Below are positions 41,966 through 50,596 of a stretch of DNA of 64,000 bases, in pieces; the stretch's first letter is position 1, and each line of letters opens with the position of its first letter. The notes under the pieces were generated by a model. The model saw only the letters and a program-made list of their open reading frames with translations, did no database searches and was not told where the DNA came from. The position numbers were made by a program, and so were the translations under genes. The stretch is taken from assembly GCF_000308755.1 (NCBI RefSeq), contig NZ_BAGF01000070.1, positions 124,001-188,000 on the forward strand. Reading direction: 5' to 3'. This stretch comes from Nocardia pneumoniae NBRC 100136. GTDB taxonomy: Bacteria > Actinomycetota > Actinomycetes > Mycobacteriales > Mycobacteriaceae.

Positions 41966-43093
41966 CTAGCGGCCGAGCACCTCCAGCATGCCCGCCACCG
42001 CCCGCGGCCAGGTGAACTGCTCGGCGCGGCTGCGCGCGGCCTTGCGCCGCCCGGCCTGCGGCATGGCCAGCACGTCGGTGACCGCCCGCGCGAACGCGGA
42101 CGGATCGTCGGCGGCGACCGCGCCGCAGTCGGCGGTCACGATGTCGGCCAGCGCCGAGGATCGGCTCGCCACCACGGGGGTGCCCGCCGCGAGCGCCTCC
42201 AGCGCGGCCAGCCCGAACGTCTCGTGCGGACCAGGGGCCAGCGAGACATCTGCGGTGGCAAGCAATTTCGCGACCATCGCCCGCTCGGAGATGAAGCCGG
42301 TGAAGTGCACGGCCGGCACCCCACCGGGCAGCGCGGGCAGTGCCCGTGCCCGCCGCTGCAAGGCATCCCGCCGCGGACCGTCTCCCGCGACCACCAACCG
42401 GGCCTCGATGCCCGCTTCGCGCAGCGCGCCGACCGCCTCGATGCTGCGATCCACCCGCTTCTCCACCGACAACCGGCCGCAGTGCACCAGCAGCGGATGT
42501 CCCGGCACCCCGAGATCGGCACGCAGCCTGCGGTCGCGCCGCCGCGGGCTGAACAACTCCAGATCCACCCCCAGCGGGACCAGCTCCACGTTCGACGCAC
42601 CGATGCGCTGGAATTCCTCGCGGGCGAATTCCGTCGTGCACACGACCCTGTCGTACTCGCCGGCGGTATGCCGGTTGGCCACGTCCGCGCAGCGCCGCGC
42701 CACCGGTCCGGGCAGCACCTGGCCGAGCAGCCGGTCGAGGCGCTCGTGCGAGATCATCACGCCGGTCACCTCGCGCCGCCGCGCCCAGCGACCGAATCCG
42801 CGCAACGTCAGCCGATCGGAGACCTCGAGCACGTCGGGCCGCAGCCCGGCCAGCACGTCGGCCACCCGGCGCGGGTGCGCCGCCCGATAGCCACCGGTCC
42901 ACGGAATGGCCAACGCGGGCAGCGTGATCCGCACGACCCCGCTGGGCAGGATCTCCTCCGATCGTCGCGGACCCGGCACGATCAGCACCACCTCGTGCCC
43001 GGCGGCGGCATACCCCTCGCCCAGGTGGTGCAGCGCGGTGCGCAGCCCACCCGAACGGGGGCCGTAGAAGTTCGCCAGCTGAACTATGCGCAC
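41966..43093 (-). CDS. Glycosyltransferase family 4 protein
   Basis: The 375-aa GT-B fold enzyme opens VRIVQLANFYGPRSGGLRTA with the glycine-rich acceptor loop. It carries the donor-side motif HCGRLSVEKRVDRSIEA and the GT4 E-x7-E segment PGPHETFGLAALEALAAG. Such enzymes typically add a hexose, often from a GDP- or UDP-sugar, to envelope lipids or glycans; the exact acceptor cannot be read. GTG 43093 begins the conserved part, while an ATG at 43138 would add 15 residues without an RBS. Confidence 0.85.
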   Translation of the reverse strand: MRIVQLANFYGPRSGGLRTALHHLGEGYAAAGHEVVLIVPGPRRSEEILPSGVVRITLPALAIPWTGGYRAAHPRRVADVLAGLRPDVLEVSDRLTLRGFGRWARRREVTGVMISHERLDRLLGQVLPGPVARRCADVANRHTAGEYDRVVCTTEFAREEFQRIGASNVELVPLGVDLELFSPRRRDRRLRADLGVPGHPLLVHCGRLSVEKRVDRSIEAVGALREAGIEARLVVAGDGPRRDALQRRARALPALPGGVPAVHFTGFISERAMVAKLLATADVSLAPGPHETFGLAALEALAAGTPVVASRSSALADIVTADCGAVAADDPSAFARAVTDVLAMPQAGRRKAARSRAEQFTWPRAVAGMLEVLGR

Positions 43094-43219
43094 GTCGCCG
43101 ATCGTGCAGCGGATCGGGTTACCCGCGCCGAACGACATGTGAACAGACGTGAAAGAACGGGCGAACCAGCTGATTCGGCCCGGGAGGACGACCACGGCAT
43201 GCGGTCCGGCCGCCGGGAT

Positions 43220-45088
43220 TCAGTGCGCGGGCAGCCCACGACCGGCTCGGGGCAGATCGAGGTCGAGCGGAATCCGGCCCGCCGCCAGATGTGCTTCGAC
43301 CTGTTCCGCTGGCATGGGCCGTGCGATGAGAAACCCCTGCGCGCGATAGCACCCGAGGCCGACCAGGGTGCGTGCGGCGACCGCCGTCTCGACGCCCTCG
43401 CCGACGACGCCCAAACCGAAGGAACCGGCCAGGCCGATGATGGATTTCACGATGGCCAGATCGTCGGTGCTGGCGCCGAGCCGCTGGACGAAGCCGCGAT
43501 CGATCTTCACCGCGTCCACCGGCAGCGCTTTGAGATGCGACAGCGAGCTGTATCCGGTGCCGAAGTCGTCGATGGCGATCTGCACGCCCATGCGCTTCAG
43601 TCCGCGCAAGGTGACCTGGGTGCGGGCCAGATCCTGCACCACGACGTGCTCGGTGATCTCCAGACACACCGAACTTCCGTCGATGCCGAAAAGGCGCAGG
43701 ATGTCTTCGATGCGCTCGACGAAATCGAGGCTGACCAATTGCACCGGCGACACGTTGATCCGCATCACGACGTTCCCCGCCATGCCGCGGCGGCGCCACT
43801 CCGCGAACTGCGCGCAGGCCGACCGAATCACCCAGCGCCCCAGCTCGCCCGCCAGGTTGGTGGCCTCGGCCACGGTGACGAACGCGGCGGGCGGCAACAA
43901 CCCCCTGGTCGGATGCAACCAGCGCACCAGCGCCTCCAGCGCGACGATGCGGCCGGTGCGCAGGTCGACCTCGGGCTGATAGTGCAGCAGCAGCGAACCG
44001 TCCGACACCGCGCCGCGCAAGTTGAGCTCCACATCGTCCTGGAGCTCGAATTGGGCGCGCATGGCGTCGGTGAACACCGCGACTCCGTTGCCACCGCCGG
44101 ACTTCGCCGACAGCAGCGCGTGATCGGCGCGGCGCAGCACGTCCGCGACGGTGGTTTCCCCGGGAATGCCGAGCGCGACCCCGACGCTGGCGCCCCGGCT
44201 GACGGACTCGCCGCCGACGGTGACCCGCCGGGCGATCAACTGCTGGATGCGGTTGGCCTCGTACTCGGCGGCCACCGCGTCCATGGGTTTGGCGGGAACG
44301 ATGACGAATTCGTCGCCGCCGAGCCGGGCGATCATGTCGTTCGGGTCCAGGTTCTCCCGCAACCGCGTCGACAACGTGCGAATGAAGTTGTCCCCGGCGG
44401 TGTGACCGAGGAAATCGTTGAGTGCTTTCAAGCGATCCAGGTCGAGGAAAAACGCGGCCACCGGACCGGGACTGCCCGCGCGTAGTCGTTCCTCCATATG
44501 CTCGAGCAGCGCGCGTCGATTCGCCAGACCGGTCAAATCGTCGTGCAGCGCGATATATCGGAGCCGTTCTTCCGCGACGACCCGCGCCTGCAATTGCGCA
44601 AAGAGCGCCGCGATGGCCTTCAACACATTGAGCTCCCGATTGCTCCACTCTCGATCACCCGCTTTGACGAACCCGAGCGCACCGGTCGGCTCGCCCCGGG
44701 ACAGCAGCGGCACGGCGGCCGAAGTGACTCCCGCGATGCCGGAGGCCCGGCGAACGGTCTCCTGATACTCGGCGAACTGCGGGGTCGGACGCGCGACCAA
44801 GGGCTCGGTCGCGTTTTCCAGCGCACGGAACACGGGGTCGGCGCTCTCGAAATAGATCACCCCGAGCGGGTCGGGGTCCGGCACGTTCTGCCGGTGCGGC
44901 CACTCCGCGATGAGCACGGTTGCTCGACGTTCGCGGTCGGTGTGTCGCACATAGCTGAAGTCCACGTCGAAGTACTCGACCAATTTCGCGAGCACGCGCT
45001 CGGTGGCGGCGACCATAGTGGTGGCGTCCACACCCATGAGCTCGGAGGCGACCTGGGTCACCAATGAGTCGAGGGTACGCCGTGGCAC
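43220..45088 (-). CDS. GAF-GGDEF-EAL bifunctional c-di-GMP cyclase/phosphodiesterase (Rv1354c-like)
   Basis: The 622-aa cytoplasmic protein has a GAF sensor (about 15-170), a GGDEF cyclase domain with intact GGDEF at 257-261, and an EAL phosphodiesterase domain with EAL at 385-387, DDFGTGYSS and GEGVE. Both activities may therefore be present. The product-inhibition site before GGDEF has Asp where Arg is expected (DPND), so feedback may be lost. Size and order match M. tuberculosis Rv1354c. It starts 16 bp after the ThiF-nitroreductase gene, so the two are probably co-transcribed. Confidence 0.94.
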   Translation of the reverse strand: MPRRTLDSLVTQVASELMGVDATTMVAATERVLAKLVEYFDVDFSYVRHTDRERRATVLIAEWPHRQNVPDPDPLGVIYFESADPVFRALENATEPLVARPTPQFAEYQETVRRASGIAGVTSAAVPLLSRGEPTGALGFVKAGDREWSNRELNVLKAIAALFAQLQARVVAEERLRYIALHDDLTGLANRRALLEHMEERLRAGSPGPVAAFFLDLDRLKALNDFLGHTAGDNFIRTLSTRLRENLDPNDMIARLGGDEFVIVPAKPMDAVAAEYEANRIQQLIARRVTVGGESVSRGASVGVALGIPGETTVADVLRRADHALLSAKSGGGNGVAVFTDAMRAQFELQDDVELNLRGAVSDGSLLLHYQPEVDLRTGRIVALEALVRWLHPTRGLLPPAAFVTVAEATNLAGELGRWVIRSACAQFAEWRRRGMAGNVVMRINVSPVQLVSLDFVERIEDILRLFGIDGSSVCLEITEHVVVQDLARTQVTLRGLKRMGVQIAIDDFGTGYSSLSHLKALPVDAVKIDRGFVQRLGASTDDLAIVKSIIGLAGSFGLGVVGEGVETAVAARTLVGLGCYRAQGFLIARPMPAEQVEAHLAAGRIPLDLDLPRAGRGLPAH

Positions 45089-45104
45089 ATTGTCTCCGAT
45101 CGCG

Positions 45105-47240
45105 CTAACTACTGGCGTCCACGCCGAGCACCGGACGCCGCCGACTGCGTACGGTGGCGGCGGAGGCGTAGCTCAGGCGAAGCACCAACGCCATGGTCTC
45201 ATGCTCGGGCACTTCCAGCAGGTTCAGGAAACGACCTTGAAGTGACGCTAGTGTATCCGCGAAGTCGGGGGAAATCGCGGTAAGTTCGCCCGGGCGTCGG
45301 GCGTACAGGTATACCGGCGAAATCGGTTGCACACACAATCCGAGGCGCTCGGCCTGCACCCAAACCTGCGCGACCGCCGCCCCTGCCTCGGCATAGTCGC
45401 TCAACCGAGGCTCGGCGCCGTCGAATGTCACGGCCAAAATGGCGGAGCTGGATCGCACGCGGTCGGCGGTGTATTTCCCCAGAGCCGCACCGCCGGACCA
45501 GGATCGCAACTGCGCCATCACATCGGCGCGCGTGATGATCTCGAACGCCGCCCACTCGTCATCGGTGAGTTCCAGGCTGCGCGCATCGATCCCGGTGTCC
45601 GGATCGTCGTCCGGCCACCGAACTTCGGCGAGCATTTCCTCGTATAACCGGGGCGTGAGATAGCGGATTCGGTCGGAATCACCCAGCAAACGTGCAGCTT
45701 CTTCGATTCTCAGCCGATCCACCACCGCGCGCAGATGCGCACCGGCCGATTCGGCGACCGCCGCAAGGGAATCCAGCACCCCGTCGGCCAGCGGGGCGCC
45801 GGTGCCGACCCGGCGATTGGTCGCGCGGCGCAGCACGGCCGGATAGTCGGCGGCGAGTTCCGGATTCCGTTCACCGCCCAGGCGCAGCCGCGCGACGAGC
45901 TCACCGGACCCGGCGGCGCCCTCGCTGAACTCGTACGGGCCGAGGATGCCGTGTGCCGCCGCGGCGGCGCGCGCGTTGTACAAGGCGGCCCCGAGCGCGA
46001 CGGCGCTGCCGCGATAGCCGACGTCCATCGCCGAGCTGTACTCCGGAGCCAGCTCGATGCGGATGTCGCTCGGCCCGGCGCGCAGCGTCCACGGCTGCAT
46101 GTTTCCCCCGGAGGGCGCCCGCTGCGCGCAGGCCAGCACGCTGTCGATGGGTCCTGCGGCCGATTCGGGCGCGACCTCCGCCCAGATCGGTTCGTCGGTC
46201 GGCGGCGGGTCGGCCAGCTCGTCGAGATGCCGTTCCATGTCCACCCGGACGCGGCCGGAATCCAGCTTCGTGCCGAGACCGATGCGCCGCACGGCGGCGA
46301 CCACACTCGCGGCGCCGAGGGCGACGTCGCCGCCCAGTTGCGGCCAGCTGGTCACCGTCTCCCCGACTTCGACCATGCTCGCGCCCAGCCGCGGCGACAG
46401 CCCGGCGGCGCCGAGCAGCTTCACCACGAACGGCGCCTTCTTCCTGGGCGTCAGCCCGCGCAGATCCGCGGCGCGAATGTCCCCGAGCAACCCGTGAAAC
46501 GCCGGGCGCTGGGGTTCGAGATCGAAGCGCTCGACATCCAGCAAACCACGGTCGCTGGTCTCCATGAGCAACGGAATGCCGTGCCGAGCCGCCGCCTCGC
46601 GGACCAGTAGTTTCATATCGAGCGAATCACATTCCTCGACGACGACGTCCAAGCCGTCCAGGAAAGCGTCCACCGAATTCTCGTCGACTCCGGCGGCGAA
46701 GATCTCCACCGGCAGATAGGGATCCAGTTCGGCAATACGCCGCGCAGTCACGACCGCTTTGTTGACGCCGATGTCGAACAGCGTTCCGGGAACCCGGTTG
46801 AGATTCGACAACTCGATTTCGTCCAGATCGGCCAAACGCAGCCCGCCGCAAATGCCTTCGAGTGCGAGCAGATGCGCGATCGCGTGTCCGGCGCTTTGCC
46901 CGATGATCCCGATCGTGCTTTCGGCCAGACGATCCTGTTCCGCTGTGGTGAGTTTGTTCCGATTGCGATCCAGCCGAATCATCCGGAATGTCCGCCGTCC
47001 CGGCAACCCGATCACGGCGGCGCGCCACGGGTAGTAGATCCACCGATCCGCCTCGGGGCCCTCCGAGATATCCGGGGCGGCAACCATTTTGCCGAGCTCG
47101 GCGCGCAGCGACGCGCGCAGGTCGGTGAATTCGACGCGCGGATCGTCGCGCAGCGTGGCGAGCGTCCGAGCGTCGCCCGGATCGGTGCCGTCCAGGACCA
47201 GGGGCCGGTGCGGCGCCACTCGGCTGCGGTCACCGCCCAT
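45105..47240 (-). CDS. ThiF/E1-like and nitroreductase fusion protein (Rv1355c family)
   Basis: The 711-aa fusion has an E1/ThiF-type nucleotide-binding domain (about 95-330: IGIIGQSAGHAIAHLLALEG, then LADLDEIELSNLNR) and a C-terminal nitroreductase-like FMN domain (about 365-700: CAQRAPSGGNMQPWTL). M. tuberculosis Rv1355c (named moeY) has 715 aa, which supports the ATG at 47240; an ATG at 47285 is also in frame. Its reaction is unknown. E1 domains adenylate carboxyl ends and nitroreductases oxidise or reduce, so a small-molecule or peptide-tailoring role is possible. It overlaps the upstream gene by 11 bp. Confidence 0.88.
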   Translation of the reverse strand: MGGDRSRVAPHRPLVLDGTDPGDARTLATLRDDPRVEFTDLRASLRAELGKMVAAPDISEGPEADRWIYYPWRAAVIGLPGRRTFRMIRLDRNRNKLTTAEQDRLAESTIGIIGQSAGHAIAHLLALEGICGGLRLADLDEIELSNLNRVPGTLFDIGVNKAVVTARRIAELDPYLPVEIFAAGVDENSVDAFLDGLDVVVEECDSLDMKLLVREAAARHGIPLLMETSDRGLLDVERFDLEPQRPAFHGLLGDIRAADLRGLTPRKKAPFVVKLLGAAGLSPRLGASMVEVGETVTSWPQLGGDVALGAASVVAAVRRIGLGTKLDSGRVRVDMERHLDELADPPPTDEPIWAEVAPESAAGPIDSVLACAQRAPSGGNMQPWTLRAGPSDIRIELAPEYSSAMDVGYRGSAVALGAALYNARAAAAAHGILGPYEFSEGAAGSGELVARLRLGGERNPELAADYPAVLRRATNRRVGTGAPLADGVLDSLAAVAESAGAHLRAVVDRLRIEEAARLLGDSDRIRYLTPRLYEEMLAEVRWPDDDPDTGIDARSLELTDDEWAAFEIITRADVMAQLRSWSGGAALGKYTADRVRSSSAILAVTFDGAEPRLSDYAEAGAAVAQVWVQAERLGLCVQPISPVYLYARRPGELTAISPDFADTLASLQGRFLNLLEVPEHETMALVLRLSYASAATVRSRRRPVLGVDASS

Positions 47241-48003
47241 GTCGGCGCCGATCCCCCGCTCCCCGGACGCCCCCGCACGGGCCATCGGGTGTTCGGGCAG
47301 CCGGTACGCCGAGCGCCTTCTGCTCGGCCTGAGCCAGGGACCGTTGCGATTGCTCGGCGAATGCCGCGTAGGACCGGGTATCCCACCACAGCGGCACGGT
47401 CTGGTAGCGCTCGTCGGGATACGGAACCGCGGGGATCCCCTCGGCGGGCACCGCGCCGCACGACTGATGGCGGCCTACGGTGAACGACGCCACCGTGGCG
47501 AAACCGTAGCGCGCGCCGAGCAGGCGCGCCGCGTGCAGCACGGAGCGCGAGATGGCCGCGCTCAGCTCGGCGCGGTTGGGCGCGTCCCGGGCGACCCACG
47601 CGCCTTTGGCTTCGATCACACCCTCCGGTATCCGATCGGCAATCATCCGGTGCAGCTCGTCCGCTCCGGGGTGACCCGCCCATTCGACCAGCGCGTGCGC
47701 CTGCCGTGCCGCGGTATACGGGCCTTGCATCCGCACTCCGGCGACCATCTCGCCGCCCGCGTCGAGTGCCGCGAAGAACAGCGACGTCGACCGGCCATCG
47801 GCGACCGACTCGTATTCGAGCGCGTGTTCGACCCCGAAGCGCTGGTAGACCTCCAGCGCACCGTCCAGGTACCGGTGCCAGAGCTCCGGCTGAACGCTCG
47901 GTTCGGCGACTGAGAACGCACACTCGGATTGCGCGTCGTAATACCGAAACACTCCCCGCCCAAGGGAGTTCGTCGGCACGACTGCAATCAGATCCACAGT
48001 CAT
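47230..48003 (-). CDS. GNAT-like N-acyltransferase
   Basis: The 257-aa protein resembles GNAT-fold acyltransferases of the N-acyl amino acid synthase/autoinducer synthase type. It has FFAALDAGGEMVAGVRMQGPY, the strand IEAKGAWVARDAPNR, and HAARLLGARYGFATVASF. The acyl donor and acceptor are unknown. The ATG at 48003 has TAGGAAC just upstream, better than the in-frame ATG at 48108. Its end overlaps the ThiF-nitroreductase gene, so the two products probably work together. Confidence 0.72.
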   Translation of the reverse strand: MTVDLIAVVPTNSLGRGVFRYYDAQSECAFSVAEPSVQPELWHRYLDGALEVYQRFGVEHALEYESVADGRSTSLFFAALDAGGEMVAGVRMQGPYTAARQAHALVEWAGHPGADELHRMIADRIPEGVIEAKGAWVARDAPNRAELSAAISRSVLHAARLLGARYGFATVASFTVGRHQSCGAVPAEGIPAVPYPDERYQTVPLWWDTRSYAAFAEQSQRSLAQAEQKALGVPAARTPDGPCGGVRGAGDRRRHGR

Positions 48004-48251
48004 GTTGTTCCTACTCCATCGCCGCGCTGTTATGCGCGTTGGTCCAGCCTCATGCAGCACCCCACGGCCATGAGCCGAGACGAAGTTGCCCAGGGCAGTA
48101 TCCGTCATCCGATAGGAATTGACCAGCCGTCCGGCTAATCTTCCGGAAACTCTGCGGTACGCATACTGTTTCCGCAGGTCAGAAGCGGTGTGGTCAATAT
48201 CGGAAATAACGGGGAGACCAGTCGGTTCTGCTGTAGCTACCTTTCAGCAAT

Positions 48252-48686
48252 CTATACGAGGATGGAGATGAACAGTTCCACGGACTCCGGTCCGTGCCAG
48301 ATCTCGATCTCTTCACGGTAGGCACGGGTGATCTCCGCCGACGCCGTCGCGTCGTCGACCTGCGCCCACACGTCCTCCACCGGATCGTGATAGTCGCCGT
48401 TCGGCGCGAAACGCGCGTAGACACCTTTCGGCACCCGCACCAGGACGTCGCCCACCGGCACGGCGTCCGCGGCGGGGTACTCGAAGCACACCACCGCGTT
48501 GTAGTTCCCGGCCGGATCCGGCACGTACACCGTGTACATCGGCCGATCCTCGCCCGCTCGGTCGCGCAGCCGATCCTTGAGGAACTCGATCAGGTCACTG
48601 TTGCTGACCTTGAAACTGGGGCGCACTCGCGGGACCACCAGCCCGCCGTAGATCGCCTCGGCGCGGACCACGATCGCATAGCTCAT
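48252..48686 (-). CDS. GyrI-like effector-binding domain protein, copy 2
   Basis: The 144-aa protein has the GyrI/AraC-effector-binding pattern. A first strand with YAIVVRAEAIYGGLVVP is followed by YNAVVCFEYPAADAVPVGDVLVRVPKGVYARFAPNG, a near copy of the same part in the gene before it, and by a closing acidic strand GPESVELFISI. Such domains bind small hydrophobic ligands. The ATG overlaps the previous stop as ATGA, so the pair is translationally coupled. Confidence 0.78.
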   Translation of the reverse strand: MSYAIVVRAEAIYGGLVVPRVRPSFKVSNSDLIEFLKDRLRDRAGEDRPMYTVYVPDPAGNYNAVVCFEYPAADAVPVGDVLVRVPKGVYARFAPNGDYHDPVEDVWAQVDDATASAEITRAYREEIEIWHGPESVELFISILV

Positions 48687-49126
48687 CGGGCCTCGACCGC
48701 CAAGTAGAGATCGATCTTGTAGGCGTGTGGATAGCACTCGAAATCGCCGGTATAAGTCCGCTTGATCTGGTTGTGCTCCTCGGCATAGGCGATTTGCGTC
48801 CACAGGTCGGTCATCACCTGCGGGAAGTTACCGACCGAAGAGAACCGCGCATAGGCGCCGCGCGGCAGGCGTGCCACCAGGTGCCCGCGGGTGACGTCGT
48901 CGAAGGACGCGCACTGGTAGCCGACGATCTGTGTGTTGTAGGTGCCGAGCTCACCGCTGTAATCGGTGTAGGCGCTGGCCAGCGGTCCGCCGAGCTCCTG
49001 GTGCAGCACGGCCGCCCAGGCGGCCTCCAGGTCGCGGTCACGCAGTTCCCCGAGCGCACGCTTTGGGCTGCGCACCGGCAGCCCGGCAACCCACGTCTCG
49101 TCCCGCTCGACGATTTCAAACTGCAT
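48683..49126 (-). CDS. GyrI-like effector-binding domain protein, copy 1
   Basis: The 147-aa paralogue of the next gene has MQFEIVERDETWVAGLPV (the WVAGL strand typical of GyrI-like proteins), VARLPRGAYARFSSVG and the end YKIDLYLAVEAR. It lacks a DNA-binding domain. GAAAGAG lies upstream of the ATG. The tandem pair leads a minus-strand series towards the GNAT, ThiF-nitroreductase and c-di-GMP genes, although 248 bp separate it from the GNAT gene. Confidence 0.8.
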   Translation of the reverse strand: MQFEIVERDETWVAGLPVRSPKRALGELRDRDLEAAWAAVLHQELGGPLASAYTDYSGELGTYNTQIVGYQCASFDDVTRGHLVARLPRGAYARFSSVGNFPQVMTDLWTQIAYAEEHNQIKRTYTGDFECYPHAYKIDLYLAVEAR

Positions 49127-49354
49127 GGAAGACTCTTTCGAATGAAGCCGGCGGTGAGCTACCCGCATCCGGTCGGTCGGAACCGCCATGCTACCAACCC
49201 GGACCGGGTGGTACCGATCACATCTCCGGCTCGATATCCGGCCCGCCACGCCGCTGAACTGGACAGATGTCCGAGGGCGTCGGTCGGGATGGGACGGATC
49301 GGCTGTGAACAACCGAGCTGAGGCAGAGTGGGAGTACCTCCGAACGGAATTCCG

Positions 49355-50110
49355 ATGAACAACAGTGAGATCTCCGGCCGCGTGTGCCGCAGCGTCGCCG
49401 AACTCGACGCCGCGGTCGCGGATTGCTTCGCCTGCCCCCGCCTGGTCGCCTGGCGCCAACTCGCGGCCGAGCAGAAGCGCCCCGCCTTTCGCGACCAAAC
49501 GTATTGGGGACGTGCGGTTCCCGGATTCGGCCCGGACGACGCCCGGATGCTCATCGTCGGGCTCGCGCCCGCCGCGCACGGCGGCAACCGGACCGGGCGC
49601 ATGTTCACCGGCGACCGCAGCGGGGACGTGCTCTACGCCGCGCTGCACGCCGTGGGCTTGGCCAATCAACCGACGTCGACGAGCATCGACGACGGGCTGC
49701 GGCTCACCGGCGTACGGGTCACCGCGCCGGTGCACTGCGCACCGCCGGACAACAAGCCGACCCCGGCCGAACGGGACCGGTGCGGTCACTGGTTGGACAC
49801 CGAAATTCGCCTGCTGACCCCGACCCTCCGCTCGGTGGTGGTGCTCGGAGCATTCGGCTGGCAGGCGCTGTTCCCGGTGCTGGCGCGGGCGGGCTGGGTC
49901 GTCCCGCGTCCGCGACCGAAATTCGGCCACGGCGCGCACGTGGCACTCGCCGCGACCGACGTGGAACGGACGCCGCTGGAGCTGTTCGGCTGCTACCACG
50001 TGAGCCAGCAGAACACCTTCACCGGACGACTCACCCCGGCCATGCTCGAGGCGGTGCTCGGCGAAGCAGCGGCGGCAGCCGGGCTCCACGCGCCCGCTCA
50101 GCGCGAGTGA
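49355..50110 (+). CDS. Type-5 uracil-DNA glycosylase (UdgB-like)
   Basis: The enzyme removes uracil and other deaminated bases from DNA. The 251-aa protein has the [4Fe-4S] cysteines (DCFACPRLVAWR and VHCAPPDNKPTPAE), the motif LIVGLAPAAHGGNRTGRMFTGDRSG, and the closing CYHVSQQNTFTGRLT. Family 5 lacks the usual catalytic Asp/Asn in motif 1, as here. The ATG at 49355 is chosen over GTG 49328 on the basis of CGGAATT upstream. Confidence 0.92.
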   Translation: MNNSEISGRVCRSVAELDAAVADCFACPRLVAWRQLAAEQKRPAFRDQTYWGRAVPGFGPDDARMLIVGLAPAAHGGNRTGRMFTGDRSGDVLYAALHAVGLANQPTSTSIDDGLRLTGVRVTAPVHCAPPDNKPTPAERDRCGHWLDTEIRLLTPTLRSVVVLGAFGWQALFPVLARAGWVVPRPRPKFGHGAHVALAATDVERTPLELFGCYHVSQQNTFTGRLTPAMLEAVLGEAAAAAGLHAPAQRE

Positions 50111-50203
50111 GCCGGTCTATCCCTCACGACTGCGCCTCGCTGGCGCTCGGCTCCGTCGTGCGCGAGAGCGCACTGTGTCCTCGGTTCGCTCGCTGACGCT
50201 CGC

Positions 50204-50437
50204 TCACACGTGATCGACCAGGGCCGGGTGGCCTGCTTCGTGGGCGCAGTGCGCGCAGCAGAAGTACTCACCGCGCGCCTCGACACCGTGCCCCAGGATT
50301 CGGCACGAACAGTGCGTGCACGTCGGGGCCATCGCGTTGATCGCGCATTCGAAGCTGTCGAAGATGGCGGATTCGCCGTCCCGGGTGATGGTGAATGTCT
50401 TGTCGTACTCGTTACCGCAGGTGGCGCAGGTGGCCAT
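50204..50437 (-). CDS. Metallothionein-like cysteine-rich protein
   Basis: The 77-aa protein has nine cysteines and several histidines. The first half has CATC and DSFEC; the second has CTHCSCRILGHGVEARGEYFCCAHCA, which is the pattern of bacterial metallothioneins (PF02069). It probably binds Zn or Cu. It is 6 bp downstream of the truncated ferredoxin on the same strand, so the P450 message may continue into it. Confidence 0.8.
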   Translation of the reverse strand: MATCATCGNEYDKTFTITRDGESAIFDSFECAINAMAPTCTHCSCRILGHGVEARGEYFCCAHCAHEAGHPALVDHV

Positions 50438-50443
50438 GGGAAA

Positions 50444-50596
50444 TCACCGGTCCTCTCGAGTCGATGGACAGCTCGTCGAGATTCGCGGTACCCGCCGGAG
50501 ACGACGCAAAACGAAGCGCGGCAGGTATCGCTGCGACGCGAGCGCTTCGCACATGCCATGGCCCGCGCAGACGGTGCGATCGGCGACGATCCTCAT
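50444..50596 (-). pseudogene. Truncated 3Fe-4S ferredoxin next to P450
   Basis: The 50-aa reading opens exactly like a P450-partner ferredoxin (MRIVADRTVCAGHGMCEALA; compare the intact gene at 56797). After residue 20 it changes into Arg-rich sequence with no acidic segment. The first two cluster cysteines are kept, and a late SCPS could stand for the third Cys-Pro by chance. Its ATG overlaps the P450 stop as ATGA, so it was a coupled partner. A frameshift or deletion is likely. Confidence 0.7.

Noticed and set aside
45105..47285. moeY symbol and a molybdopterin role
   Set aside because: The M. tuberculosis name rests on ThiF/MoeB similarity. The nitroreductase fusion and GNAT neighbour do not support a role in molybdopterin synthesis, so no symbol was given.
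50111..50203. CRISPR-like repeats (CTCGCTGACGCTCGC)
   Set aside because: Only short imperfect repeats of intergenic low complexity, with no regular spacers.
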